64,000 nucleotides of DNA from Mactra quadrangularis (Eukaryota > Mollusca > Bivalvia > Venerida > Mactridae). Below the pieces are notes generated by a model. The model saw nothing but the letters and a program-made list of their open reading frames with translations. It was not told the origin of the DNA and did no database searches. The translations under genes and the position numbers were made by a program. The DNA is taken from positions 28,466,702 through 28,530,701 of the forward strand of contig CM046309.1 in the NCBI GenBank assembly GCA_025267735.1, written 5' to 3'. Below are positions 11,398 to 21,511 of the stretch, one piece after another (position 1 is the stretch's first letter; each line of letters begins with the position of its first letter).

Positions 11398-11541
11398 AGA
11401 ATATTAGGTTAGTGTCAATCTGTACTTAGTTTATCCGGCTCGTCTCCAAAAGGATTATTCGACTCGGCAAGCCTCGCCGAATAAACCTTTCTCCAACTTG
11501 CCGGATAAACTAGATACAGATTGGCACTAACCTAATATTCT
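11398..11541. repeat. 144-bp hairpin element
   Basis: Arms pair AGAATATTAGGTTAGTGTCA with the inverse of AGAATATTAGGTTAGTGCCA and extend through ATCTGTA and TAGTTTATCCGGC, more than 45 bases per arm. The loop holds GACTCGGCAAGCCTCGCCGAA. Confidence 0.75.
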
Positions 11542-11566
11542 CTATATATTTATAATATATACATGT

Positions 11567-12115
11567 ATATACTGTATAACCTCTGTAGAGCGGCTCTTTT
11601 TAGAATGAATTCACTGCTCAACCAGAACTTTTTTTCTTTCATTCTTAACGGTGAAACGTCGCGTTATTCGATGAAAATAAACGGTGAAAATATAAATTTT
11701 ATATTTTCATCGTTCATGACGTCATATTAGGAGATAAATGACGTCAACTTGGAGTAGAAATGACGTCACATTATAATTTGTGTAAAATACATCAAATTAA
11801 ACACAAAACTAAGCATGAAAGAAACAGAAAATTCACCGATTTCGGTGTAAGATAGATTTATATTTCACCTTGTGAGCTCAGAAAAATGACATTTTCACTC
11901 ATGGCTACGCCACTCGTGAAAATATGTTTTCTAAGCTCCCTCGGTGAAAAATAAATCGACCTTACACCACAATTGGCGAATATCCTCTATTTATTTCTCT
12001 GAATTGTAATTTTACTTGAAATTAAGCTCTGCGGAGCAACAACATCTGAACAGCAACAAGTACACTTTAGTCCCTTCCAGTAGATGTTGCCCAAGAGGGG
12101 TTGTACTGTATATAT
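11567..12115. mobile_element. Candidate TIR element with nested hairpin
   Basis: The left end TATACTGTATAACCTCTG and the right end (inverse TATATACAGTACAACCCCTC) are imperfect TIRs. Nested inside at 11831-11981 is a hairpin with arms starting ATTCACCGATTTCGGTGTAAG-like sequence. Three TGACGTCA-type motifs lie at 11718-11767. Confidence 0.4.
11831..11981. repeat. 151-bp hairpin MITE
   Basis: Left ATTCACCGATTTCGGTGTAA pairs with the inverse of the right end (ATTCGCCAATTGTGGTGTAA). The arms continue through GTGAGCTCAGAAAA / GGGAGCTTAGAAAA and meet at CATGGCTACGCC. Confidence 0.65.
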
Positions 12116-12249
12116 ATTATATGCATGTATTATTATCTCAACTGTTTATATTTATTATAATTTTCAATTGCTTTTACTATGACACAAGACATATTCCTTT
12201 GCATTTAATAAAAAAGTTACTGAAAGTACTTGTGTTTATGTTATTCTTA

Positions 12250-12700
12250 TAGTTTCTTTGTTAGATAAGTTTGTCATAGTTATAACCATGTGAGTGGTGG
12301 CTTAACCACTTTGATTACTGAAGATAGGTTTTTGCCACTTTGATGAAGGTGGTGACTTTGATAATTGTGTAAAATTAATTGCGGTTTCACCATGTTGCTG
12401 CGGGTATAAGATGTGTCCTTGCTATTTTGATGGTAATTAAAGTAGTGATTAAGCCACTTTGACCTTATTAGAGGTGTTTAAACAATCTTACTGCTAACAT
12501 GTGTAGTAGTGTTACCATTTTGATAACAGTAATTAAATAAGTGGTCATCACAGTTTTTATAAAGACAAAAGAAATACTGTATTTCCATATTGATGGCAAT
12601 TAAGTGGTCTGTGCTATTTAGATGGCAGTATAACTAATGGTTGTGCCATCTTCATGACATACAAGGTGACTTTAAAAGAGCTTTTTGTCATTTTGATGAC
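12250..12700. repeat. Degenerate tandem repeat around CACTTTGAT
   Basis: Irregular recurrence of (C/G)CACTTTGATnnn and AAGTGGTnnn at about 60-base spacing. Low identity; no open frame. Confidence 0.35.
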
Positions 12701-12724
12701 AGGAAATGTAGTGGATCGATTAAT

Positions 12725-12797
12725 GTGAAATCATGAGAGTGGAGAAAACTAAGTCACTTAAGTCATTACTTAGTTTTCTCCACTCTCATGATTTCAC
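12725..12797. repeat. Perfect 30-bp inverted repeat with 13-nt loop
   Basis: Arms 12725-12754 and 12768-12797 are exact inverse copies beginning GTGAAATCATGAGAGTGGAG. The loop is CACTTAAGTCATT. Transcribed, this gives a perfect hairpin of pre-miRNA size; a recent MITE is equally possible. Confidence 0.75.
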
Positions 12798-13010
12798 GTA
12801 CTTTTGGTTATACCATCTAAAGGTGTATTATTAAGATGATGCAGACAGAGACATAGATAACAATGTCTATGATGTAGTAGTTAGCACCTCTTCATTCTGT
12901 ACATAGAGGTTATTAAGGTTCTGGAACTAAAAGTAAATCAGACACATGTTATCTACCTCACAGCTCTATTTGATATGACTCGCGTACAGGGGTCTATACT
13001 GTGAAGGTCA

Positions 13011-13623
13011 GCCCTGCGTTCAGTTACCGCGAACGTTCTGTAACGTTCTGTAACGTTCGCCAACAGTAATAATTGAACGGCCTGTTAGCAGAAAACATTT
13101 AAGGCCAACAGCTAACGGTTTTAGTATATAGTACGCGAATATGAAACAACCTGAAACAAAATAGTTCCAGTATATTTTGCAAAATAGTAACTGCCATAGC
13201 GAATAGACTATATCCGAAATTCAAATATTTGGGTTTTCCCCTCCGGTACAAAAAAACTTTCACTGTTTCAATGAAAACGTGTGTAAAAAAGAACAGTAGT
13301 ATTTAATCCATAGTTCGTGTTGTTTAGCAATAATGTGTAGACAACTTTGTTTGTACCGCCTGTGCACGGACGGAAAAACCCATCAATTTAATTTCTGGAT
13401 TAGGTCTAACGAAGTCGGCGCTGATACTCCCGTTGATTTAGATCAATACATAAACAAAAAACAAGTAAACAAGTTCTCCTCTCTTAATTCTTCTAATAAA
13501 ATAGAAGTAACGACTCTCTTGCCCGCTATCTTTAAACGTTCGCACTTCAACGGGTCGTTCAATTAACCGTTCATAACGATAACTGTGTTTGGCTAACGCA
13601 AACTGCTAACTGAACGCAGCCCA
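13011..13623. mobile_element. TIR element, ends CCCTGCGTTCAGTTA
   Basis: The left end GCCCTGCGTTCAGTTA and right end (inverse GGGCTGCGTTCAGTTA) bound 613 bases. The inner left has a direct repeat of CGTTCTGTAA. A 77-codon frame inside (13333-13566) resembles nothing I know. A similar left end occurs at 18062. Confidence 0.55.
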
Positions 13624-13624
13624 G

Positions 13625-14325
13625 TTTTAACACCACCGGCATATCAGAGGGACTTAATGCGTATTTAACCGCATCAGTGCAAACGTACAACACAGCTTTG
13701 TATATTATGTACTGTATGTGTGTATGTGTGTGAAAGTTATGTATTCAATAATGTTTTATACGGCCTCACAAAACCTGTATATCGTATATTTGAAAGTCGT
13801 GAGACCACACAGCTCTATTTTATTTGTCACGCGTACACTTTTCTATACTGTGAAAATCAATTTTGATTATATAAATATCCATTTTTAGCATTTTTTTTAC
13901 GTGTGGACGTCGTGTTGAGGTTGTTTAAGTAAAGAAGGTAACGTTAAACATTTATTTTTCTTATCTAATCATTCTAGCTATGATTTTCATTAAATGCAAT
14001 GTATTTATATTTTATATTTCGACATTCATTTTGTACATGTATTGTAAGGCTTGTTGCAGTGGCGTTGGGAACATTTTCAGACGAGGGGAGTCAACTTTTT
14101 TGTGAGGCTGCTTCGTTCGGTGTGAATAACTTCACCGGTCAAAGTCTTATTTATTGTGAACCACGTTAACTTTAAAACTTTTGGTGGGTTAGCTAACCCT
14201 CACCGTTCCTACGGACCCGAGTCGTAAATACATACATGTATGTATATATAGCTTCTATTCATTATACTGGACTGTTTATTTGACTAGAGATACCACCATA
14301 TCGGTTTAAGTATTATAGAGTATAT
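13625..14325. other. No gene recognised; flanking duplication
   Basis: CACAGCTCTATTTTATTTGT and CGCGTACA, then TCTATACTGTGAA at 13809-13855 nearly duplicates 12959-13008, on the other side of the 13011-13623 element. A TGTGTGTATGTG microsatellite is near 13715. Confidence 0.5.
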
Positions 14326-14327
14326 TA

Positions 14328-14633
14328 AAGTGCGAACAAAATTACAAAACACTGTTTGTAATAACAATGCAATGAACTAACCCACGACGAGGGATGCCCA
14401 GGATGACTTTAAAATAAACAATTATGAATTGTTTTTCTTGTGTCTTAGTTGTTGGTGTAATGGAAAGCGTTCTACCATTACAAGCATGATTGACCAAGTG
14501 GTGGTGATTTATCAACCATGCTAATTTTGTTATAATGAATTACACAAATTTTATTCAATTACTGCCTACCCCTGAAATGAATTGTCTCATTTTTAATGTT
14601 TACCAAAACACGTTTTGTTTTTTGTACGCACTA
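14328..14633. mobile_element. TA-flanked MITE 'TAGTGCGTACAAAA', copy 1
   Basis: Ends AAGTGCGAACAAAA and TTTTTTGTACGCACTA, TA on both sides. Inverse-oriented homologue of 19163-19469; both share CACGACGAGGGATGCCCA, GTGTAATGGAAAGCG and GGGGTAGGCAG (or inverse). Confidence 0.75.
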
Positions 14634-14676
14634 TAGGACTTTACATGTTTACTTATTATTGTTTTATATAAATACT

Positions 14677-15035
14677 CATTCTTGTACCCAGAGGTCAGGG
14701 GCGGATCCAGGATTTTTTTCTAGGGGGTCCGAACTTTTCTAGGGAGGGGGGTCCAACCACAACCACATTATACACATTTTGCAGAAATAATGCAACATAT
14801 TGATAATAAAAACTACATTACCATTATATCTACGTTAAGCACCAAGAAAAATTGCTTCATGCTACTTAAAAATGACCTACGGGCAAGAAATACACTTATG
14901 GATAGGTACATTTTCCAAATTCTAGGGGGGGGGGTCCCGGACCCTCCTGACCCCCCGCTGGATCCGCCTATGGAGGTTATCAAGATTCCCGATATAAAAC
15001 ATTGACTACTTTTGTGTACGAGAATGGTACATATA
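14677..15035. mobile_element. Hairpin element split by a later insertion
   Basis: CATTCTTGTACCCAGAGGT is followed by the 14696-14972 element, then GAGGTTATCAAGATTCCCGA and GTGTACGAGAATG. Removing the insert and one GAGGT copy restores the CCCAGAGGTTATCAAG hairpin family. Confidence 0.65.
14696..14972. mobile_element. hAT-like MITE, TIR CANNGGCGGATCCAG, 5-bp TSD
   Basis: Ends CAGGGGCGGATCCAGG and CTGGATCCGCCTATG. GAGGT flanks both ends (14691-14695, 14973-14977). A homologous inverse copy with its own 5-bp TSD is at 23129-23390. The open frame across it is not conserved. Confidence 0.75.
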
Positions 15036-15445
15036 TAGGCTGAATAAAAACAATTTCGAATTTTAAGTCATAAGTTGATATTTTTCATTTTTTTTGTTTT
15101 TAGAGATGAAGGAAGTTGAATTTCACGCTTGTTATATAATTATTATTTACACCTTATCAAACAATACTAAATCTAAAGACTATGTAAATCAATTAAGCTT
15201 CCTTTAAAAATGTTCATTTACTTCCTGACGGATATGACAAATATTTGCTTCAGGGATTTAAATGCTACTCTGTATTACACTTTTTATTATGTAATTCTAA
15301 TGATGAAGTATTAATATACATGTATATAATAAGTGACAATAATTAAATTAATTATTGTATTGAACCCCGAAACAATGCATATCCTATAAATATTAAGAAT
15401 CATTATTCACTACTAAAATTAACTGTTCATGTATGCCTTAGAATA

Positions 15446-15519
15446 TCATTCTGGTTTCCAGAGGTTATCAAGTTTCTTGATCTCGAGAATCTAGGTAGCC
15501 TCGATCTGGTTACGAGAAT
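15446..15519. repeat. Degenerate CCAGAGGTTATCAAG hairpin
   Basis: CATTCTGGTTTCCAGAGGTT and the inverse TAGCCTCGATCTGGTTACGA form a diverged member of the 9095 / 14677 / 29687 family. Confidence 0.5.
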
Positions 15520-15560
15520 AGAGAATATATACTTGATAATGATCATGTTTTATGACCAAT

Positions 15561-15935
15561 AAGGGACTTTAGTCAGTTATTTCCCTTTGTTCACATTTCA
15601 AAAAAGGTAGGTCCAATTACAAAATGTAGTTGGATTGCTCGAATTTTACCCATTTTTTCAATGTCAATTTTCCAAAATTGGTCTTAAATAACTTATTTGT
15701 AAATCATTATAATTCCTTTCAAATTCAAGCTAAGTATTGTTAGGGTAAAGAACTATCTAAATTTCATCACTTCTGTTAATATTTTTATTTTCAAGAAAGA
15801 TATTTGATGAAATATTGTAAATATCCTTACATAGGACTTCAACGATATAATCCGAGGATTCCAACTGTAAGGACCTACTTACCAATTGGATTGCTAGAGA
15901 TTTTATCAGGGGAAAATAACTGACAAAAGTCACTA
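15561..15935. mobile_element. TIR element 'TTAGGGACTTTAGTCAGTTA', copy 1
   Basis: Left AAGGGACTTTAGTCAGTTAT and right (inverse TTAGTGACTTTTGTCAGTTA). The interior shares AACTATCTAAATTTCATCAC and GAGGATTCCAACTGTAAGGA with the copy near 51985-52280. A truncated copy starts at 46744. Confidence 0.7.
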
Positions 15936-15950
15936 ATTTTGATATCTATT

Positions 15951-16410
15951 TATAACACCATATTATTTGAATATGGAATGTATCATTTAACATGGAATTA
16001 ACTTCACTCAATATATATACAATCTCTATAGCTCAACATAATTGTATATCAGCAGTTCTTTCGCATGGGCTGTCGCAGACATACGGGGCATGAACGAAAC
16101 TCACACTCATAGTCAATTACACCAGTTAATTAACAATAGAGATCAATCCAAATTTGTTCATGTGCCGTATGATCTAAATTTTGAATTGAATTTCATAGTT
16201 TTGAATTATGTAGTAAGATGGTCTGGCAACTATGGTTTAATACATGAATTATTAAAAGTGATAATAAAATGGATGTTAGATTTGTAAACTAAAAATAGTT
16301 AATGTAACCAATAAACAATCAATATCCTTCTACATTGAACGAAACGGATTGAGTAAAGTGAATTCCATGTTAAATGATACATTCCATATTCAAGTAATAC
16401 GGCGTTATAT
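15951..16410. mobile_element. 460-bp TIR element just upstream of PGP
   Basis: About 60-base TIRs: left from TATAACACCATATTATTTGA, right the inverse of ATATAACGCCGTATTACTTG, both continuing through ATATGGAATGTATCATTTAA. An 81-codon frame at 16042-16287 lies inside and is unrecognised. The element ends about 75 bases before the PGP start codon. Confidence 0.75.
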
Positions 16411-16486
16411 GGTCTTTGTCTTTTTCATGGACCATATCATTGATTGTTTATGTTCATCGAGTTAGTCTCTTTTGCAGGACTCAACG

Positions 16487-17557
16487 ATGTTCTCAGGGGG
16501 TGTTGGACCAATGTGTAGATCAGTTAGTAAGTTAGCTGTCAACGTTTTATACAAAAACAATGTGATCTCTCGTCATTTATCATCTTCATCATTACTGCAG
16601 TCAACGTATACATCATCAGCTTCGACTATTCACAGATTTAATAAGTCTCAGCCAGACGTCACATTCCTTGATTCATCTGACTCCTACAGACGCTTTTTAG
16701 ACAAATATGACAACTTCCTGTTTGACTGTGATGGTGTCTTATGGGAAAATGACCACGTGACACACATTTCCGGAATTTCTGAAGCCATACGGTTATTGCA
16801 AGCTCATAACAAACGTTTAATTTATGTGACCAACAATAGTACTAAGTCTAGATTAGACTTACAAAACAAATTTAATGAGCATGGATTTCATTCTCCATTA
16901 GAAAATGTGTTCACCAATTCGTATGCATGTGCTTTATACTTGAAAGAATTTCTTGGTGTTAAAGATTCAGTATATTTGGTCAGTGGTGAGGGTACACGAT
17001 GGGAACTAGATCAACTTGGAATTGGACATTTCGGCAGTGGCGCTGATGTATGTACTCCTTCATCCCATGTCTCAACTTTACTGACACATAAATTTAATGA
17101 CGATGTGACCTCAGTTCTCGTTGGTTTTGATGAGCATTTCAGTTATAATAAAATTTTCAAAGCTGCTTCTTATCTCATGGACCCAAATTGCCATTTCATA
17201 GCCACAAACATTGTTGAAAAAAGTGTCATTATTGGCGGAGATGGCAGGAAATTGAAAATGCCTCTAACTGGAGTTATGGTAAATGCTATTGCTGAAGCCG
17301 CTGGAAGGCAACCAGTCATAGTTGGAAAACCTTTTGACACAATGTTTGATTGTGTAAGAAAACAATTTCCAGAATTAGATTTATCTAGAACAGTTTTCAT
17401 TGGAGATAGTTTGAAAGCTGATATGGGATTTGCTAAAAGTGTTGGAATAGATTCTGCTCTAGTTTTAACTGGTGTAAATTCATCAAGTGATATATCTCAA
17501 TTTCCAGAACTGTGTCCTGACTTTGTCTTGAGGTCTTTGGCTGATATTGTCCATTAA
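16487..17557 (+). CDS. PGP: Phosphoglycolate / glycerol-3-phosphate phosphatase (HAD family), mitochondrial-type leader
   Basis: A single uninterrupted 356-codon frame from the first ATG; an upstream TTG is unlikely to be used. A CTTTTGCAG at 16469-16477 could be the acceptor of a 5' UTR intron. HAD motifs are intact: LFDCDGVLW with the nucleophile and acid Asp (D80, D82), VTNNS (114-118), VGKP with K281, and GDSLKAD with D307 and D312. The C2-type cap between motifs II and III is present. These match animal PGP, which hydrolyses 2-phosphoglycolate and glycerol-3-phosphate, better than pyridoxal phosphatase. The frame is some 35 residues longer than typical PGP: the N terminus is Ser/Arg-rich, lacks acids for about 55 residues and contains SRHLSSSS, which looks like a mitochondrial presequence. 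The usual ATNxD before the substrate loop reads ATNIVEK. The CDS has no introns in a region where neighbours are split. Confidence 0.9.
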   Translation: MFSGGVGPMCRSVSKLAVNVLYKNNVISRHLSSSSLLQSTYTSSASTIHRFNKSQPDVTFLDSSDSYRRFLDKYDNFLFDCDGVLWENDHVTHISGISEAIRLLQAHNKRLIYVTNNSTKSRLDLQNKFNEHGFHSPLENVFTNSYACALYLKEFLGVKDSVYLVSGEGTRWELDQLGIGHFGSGADVCTPSSHVSTLLTHKFNDDVTSVLVGFDEHFSYNKIFKAASYLMDPNCHFIATNIVEKSVIIGGDGRKLKMPLTGVMVNAIAEAAGRQPVIVGKPFDTMFDCVRKQFPELDLSRTVFIGDSLKADMGFAKSVGIDSALVLTGVNSSSDISQFPELCPDFVLRSLADIVH

Positions 17558-17734
17558 CTCAATACGTGGCTACCTAATTTCTTATGTTCTTTTGTTAAAC
17601 GACATTGCAGCCTTTGTTAGTATATATTTTAAACAGCATTCCTTTTACTTGTGTTTTAATTAAGAAATATGTATACAACTTTTATTGCAATGATTTTTAT
17701 TTTTCCATTAGCATATGATAATATTCTTATTCAT

Positions 17735-17740
17735 AATAAA
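17735..17740 (+). terminator. PGP polyadenylation signal
   Basis: AATAAA 178 bases after the PGP stop codon, followed by T-rich sequence. Confidence 0.55.
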
Positions 17741-17791
17741 ACATTTTTATCTCAAAACAGTTTCTTTTTTATTGTCTTACATACATTTATA

Positions 17792-17987
17792 TTGTTAAAT
17801 TTTACTCAACTGTAAATGGCGAATACATTAACCCCACTGATATAAACACTTGATATTTGTTCGATATTTTTTGTAGATAGGCCTACATAAGGATAAGTAT
17901 TTATATCAGAAGTACTGTAGCGATTATTTAAAACAGTGGAGTTAATGTATGTGCCACTCACAGTTGAATCATAAGAAGTAAAATTCA
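17792..17987. mobile_element. MITE family 'CAACTGTCAGTGGC', copy 3
   Basis: TTGTTAAATTTTACTCAACT and GTAAATGGCGAATACATTAA at the left. Right inverse: GATTCAACTGTGAGTGGCAC, then ATACATTAAC. Confidence 0.7.
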
Positions 17988-18081
17988 TCAAAATCAGCTT
18001 TCAATATGTGAGTCAAATATGGAAAAAGTCAGTGTAGTTAAGATTGTAGTGTGGATTACCTGCCCTGCGTTCAGTAACGGC

Positions 18082-18297
18082 GAATGTTACAGGACGTTCC
18101 GTAACGATACATTCGGAACTCCTCGGCCATTCGTTTCGATTAATCTCGGACATATTTAGACGCTCGTTTTTAGTTCGTTAATTTTGAAACATCACCCATC
18201 GCCTTAACGGTCGCATATTTGTGTATTAGATTAGATTATTCGCAGCGAATGGCCGAGGAGTTCCGAATGTATCGTTATGTAACGTTCTGTAACGTTT
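18082..18297. repeat. Large imperfect palindrome
   Basis: Left ATGTTACAGGACGTTCCGTA, CGATACATTCGGAACTCCTC and GGCCATTCG match the inverse of 18243-18297. The inner part is related to the ends of the MULE-like elements at 21512 and 46384 (CATTCGGAAC). The preceding GCCCTGCGTTCAG resembles the 13011 element. Confidence 0.65.
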
Positions 18298-18463
18298 AGT
18301 GTAATTAAACACGCTACTGCAGCTTATTTACTTTGAGGTAGAACATAAGGTGTGTAATCAGACTATCAAGACAGTAACAGTCTTAATTAATAATAATAAT
18401 AAACCTAATTGTTGAATTTTCAAGAATGAATTTGAGAAAACGGCAGGCTCTCTTCATATCGAG

Positions 18464-18748
18464 CTGAATTTGCTCCCATTGTTACAGAGAGGTCAATTGA
18501 TGTATAAAATTATAAATGGTATGACGCCTGACTATATTCGAAAATAATTATGTCTTTCTAAAAACGACAATTACTCTCTACGTTCTATTAACAGTGCCAT
18601 GCTTACTCAACTGTTTTGTAGATCATATTATTATTATAGTAAAACACCAATTCAATACAAATCTGCATCTGTCTGGAATATATTACTATTTAATACAAAA
18701 CATGAACCGTCTCAGCTCTTTGCTTTAGGTGTTTCGTTTTTAAAATAA
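18464..18748 (+). pseudogene. LINE reverse-transcriptase C-terminal relic (CR1-like)
   Basis: The frame reads LLPLLQRGQLMYKIINGM, one in-frame TAA, then YSLRSINSAM, a Tyr-rich stretch, SASVWNILL and a terminal stop. The order (R..LMYKI.NG..P.YI, LR, S..S.A..WN.LP, F..L) is that of the C terminus of CR1/RTE-like non-LTR retrotransposon polymerases. 95 codons with one stop: a dead fragment. Confidence 0.7.
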
Positions 18749-18835
18749 ACTTTAAAAAATTCAAACATACCCCATACTAGTATTGCAACTATACTTGATA
18801 TTATCACTTAATGCATCTGACTTATCATAATAACA

Positions 18836-19147
18836 ACCCGCCTGGCTAGCTCAGTTGATAGCACGCAAGTCTACTGATCGATGGGTCGTGGGTTCGATTC
18901 CCGGGCGGGGCATACTTTCGTAGAGCTTGGTCATGAAATTATTACTACGGCCATTCTCCCTCCTACCAATGATTTTTAATTATGTAGGGCAGGTGTCACT
19001 GACGAAAGTAAGCGCTCAGTAGTCGGTGAACGGCTAAATCCAGAGATTTAGCCTTTCCGGGAGGAGTGAGTAGGTTGACTGACCGCCGTTATATGACCTT
19101 ATATGTGTTGCTACGGCGTTAAAACCCAACAAAAACAAAACAAAAAA
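18836..19147 (+). mobile_element. tRNA-derived SINE, near-complete
   Basis: The head folds as a tRNA: A box TGGCTAGCTCAGTTGATA (18843-18860), B box GGTTCGATTCC (18891-18901) and an ACCCGCC / GGCGGGG acceptor-like stem. The body (GGGGCATACTTTCGTAGAGC, GTAGGGCAGGTGTCACTGAC, GCTACGGCGTTAAAACCCAA) ends in an A-rich tail. Other copies: 34612-34905 (+), 1264-1478 (-), 51728-51836 (-). Confidence 0.85.
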
Positions 19148-19162
19148 TAACATAATAACCTA

Positions 19163-19469
19163 TAGTGCGTACAAAAAAACAAAACGTGTTTTGGTAAACA
19201 TTATAGATGAGACAATTCATTTCAGGGGTAGGCAGTAATGAAAATAAAATTTGTGTAATTCATTTTAACAAAATTAGCATGGTTGATAAACCACCACCAC
19301 TTGGTAAATCATGCTTGTTATGGTAGAACGCTTTCCATTACACCAACTACTAAGACACCGTAAAACATATCACAATTGTTTAGTTTAAAGTCATCATGGG
19401 CATCCCTCGTCGTGGGTTAGTTCATTGTATTGTTATTATAAACAGTGATTTGTTTTTTTGTACGCACTA
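19163..19469. mobile_element. TA-flanked MITE 'TAGTGCGTACAAAA', copy 2
   Basis: Ends TAGTGCGTACAAAAAAACAA and TTTTTTTGTACGCACTA with TA on both sides. Homologous, in inverse orientation, to 14328-14633. Confidence 0.78.
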
Positions 19470-19531
19470 TACATTACTGCCTTTACTATTGTATTTTTCT
19501 TCTTTTAACCATACACAATCCACATAATAAT

Positions 19532-20369
19532 TTAAGGACTCAATGTAAAAGGGTACCTTACCTACCTCCATTATAGAACGTCTCGAGAAAAACGAATTTT
19601 GGGATCTTATAAAAAAATTATCAAAACAAAAATTGTTCCAATAGTTAGCAAATTTATTCCTTATAAATATGATCAAATTGTTTGTAAATACTCCAAAGAA
19701 ATAAGCTTTTGTGTTAATTTTATTACTTTTTTTGTTTATGCAAAAAGGGTCTTACCTCCAATTAAATAAAGGACTCTTATGTTGCTTGATAGACATACTT
19801 AGTTGAAAAAATGGTGAAAAAAAATCCGGAAAAAGTAAATTTTGCTTATAACGAGCGACGAGTAAACAAGATCTAGTCTACAGATGATTATACTTCTTTT
19901 TTAATAACACCAAGAAGCATCAAACATCATTACAAATTGGAACTTTAACAATGGAACACAGAAACAGTCATGCATAAACGCTCTTCAGACAAAACATTTT
20001 CTATTTTCTTGGTTTCAAATCTCACATCAAAGCATTGAATGGACTTGAAAAACAAAAAACACTTTCAATTCTTATAAGTTACTTATTCTTGACATCTCTT
20101 TAAATATTGGAAAAAAAACATCAGGCAATAAAATGTGTGTAAACATTACAGCATCTCCTATTGTTATGCAAAAAGGTCCTATATCCAGCCGTGGAGATAG
20201 GACGTATCACATATTCTTTAAATACCAATTTCTTTAAAAAAAACTCATTATTCTTGTCTAGAAGGGGGTTATAAAATAGACAATTCAATTTCTTATATGA
20301 AAATGGTCCTATTTCAATATATTTTGACAAAAAATTGACATAGGTACCCTTTTACATTGAGGCCTTCAA
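19532..20369. mobile_element. TIR element, ends CTCAATGTAAAAGGGTACCT
   Basis: The left TTTAAGGACTCAATGTAAAA and right (inverse TTGAAGGCCTCAATGTAAAA) share about 25 bases through GGGTACCT. Inside is AT-rich with no coding frame. Confidence 0.6.
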
Positions 20370-21280
20370 TTGTTGTTTATGGGTAAAATTGTTACTGTTA
20401 TGTTAGATGGCCTCCTTCAGGAGTGCTCATCTTTGAAAAAAGATACTAATTATTATTGTTATTATTAATATTAATATTATTATTACCATCATTATCATTA
20501 CTGATGTCTTGTTCACAATGCTGGAAACATTAAACATTGATTGTCTCCCTTTCACCGCTCTCTTGTGATTTGGTGATAAACCTGAAATATAGTTAAATAC
20601 ATATTATTATTAAGTTGTGGGAGTCAAACCAATTTCAATAAGGTATGCTTAGAATCTCAGTAAAATCATAAAGCTGAAACGCTCCACTATTTTGCCGCTA
20701 CAACGCTAACGTTTTAAGACTCGATTTGACGAGGAATAAAGGTTAAAAATCGGCAATTTGTGGATATTATTTTATGACATGGTATTAAGTCCTTAATGTG
20801 CACCTGTAGTGGGTTATAAAAATTAAATATTGCATTTGGAAGGTATCATTAGGTTGGAAATACCATTGAACAAATGCAGCCATTTCAGCTACAGGCACCT
20901 GAGTCCTTTAACTCGTAAAATACGCGCACATAATAATTATGCTTTCATAATAATATTTTGTCAACGAATACTAACAATTACGAAACGGTCCCGTAGACAT
21001 TATCGCGTATAATATACGAGTTGGGATGATATATAAGATAGTATATATGTATACTCGAGGGGATATATATATATATATATATATACGGACGTACGCATTA
21101 TATTATGATCCTAAGTTATGGACTCTGGTGCCTGCGATTTCAGCTATAGATAGTTTTAATATGCGCTATTTACGACGTGAAGTGCTTTATACATTTCCTG
21201 ACCCTACCATTTATAACTTAATGAACGTAATAAATTACAAATGTACAATGATACTTATAAAATTTGATATAAGTTTTATT
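20370..21280. other. No gene recognised; microsatellites
   Basis: An ATT-rich microsatellite at about 20448-20500 and an AT repeat at 21063-21084. Open frames here look like chance. Confidence 0.55.
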
Positions 21281-21490
21281 GGGCTCTGTGGTGTGGGTAG
21301 GCAGGGGCGGGTACAGAGTAGGACTGCCTGGGGCTGGTAACCCCAAATTGGGATGGGTACGGGAGGGGTGTTCTCTCCCGTTGCTGGGGGTACGGGGGAC
21401 CTCCCCAGGAAATTTTGAAAGTTGAAAATTTTGAAGGTCTAAAAACGTGCATTCTGGTGCATTTTTAGCCGTTTTTGTTGCATGCATGTT
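21281..21490. repeat. G-rich relic of 'GGGTACGGGAGGGT' element
   Basis: GCAGGGGCGGGTACAGAGTA, GGGTACGGGAGGGG, TCTCCCGTTGCTGGGGGTAC, AAATTTTGAAAG. Similar blocks occur at 38338-38520 and 38636-38790. Confidence 0.4.
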
Positions 21491-21511
21491 ATACAGATTA
21501 ACCATCAACTG

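Noticed and set aside
13333..13566. 77-aa ORF as a transposase or zinc-finger fragment
   Set aside because: Lies inside a TIR element but has no recognisable catalytic or zinc-finger spacing.
14790..15005. 71-aa ORF ending in a Pro/Asp stretch
   Set aside because: Crosses the MITE boundary and its G-run; the homologous copy at 23129-23390 does not keep the frame.
16042..16287. 81-aa ORF before PGP as a real gene
   Set aside because: Entirely inside the 15951-16410 inverted-repeat element, no family resemblance.
16472..16486. TTG start adding five residues to PGP
   Set aside because: It overlaps a likely splice acceptor (TTTTGCAG) and eukaryotes rarely use TTG; the ATG at 16487 is preferred.
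18836..18910. A functional tRNA gene
   Set aside because: A and B boxes and an acceptor-like stem exist, but the anticodon arm is poor and a SINE body with A-rich tail follows, shared with other copies.
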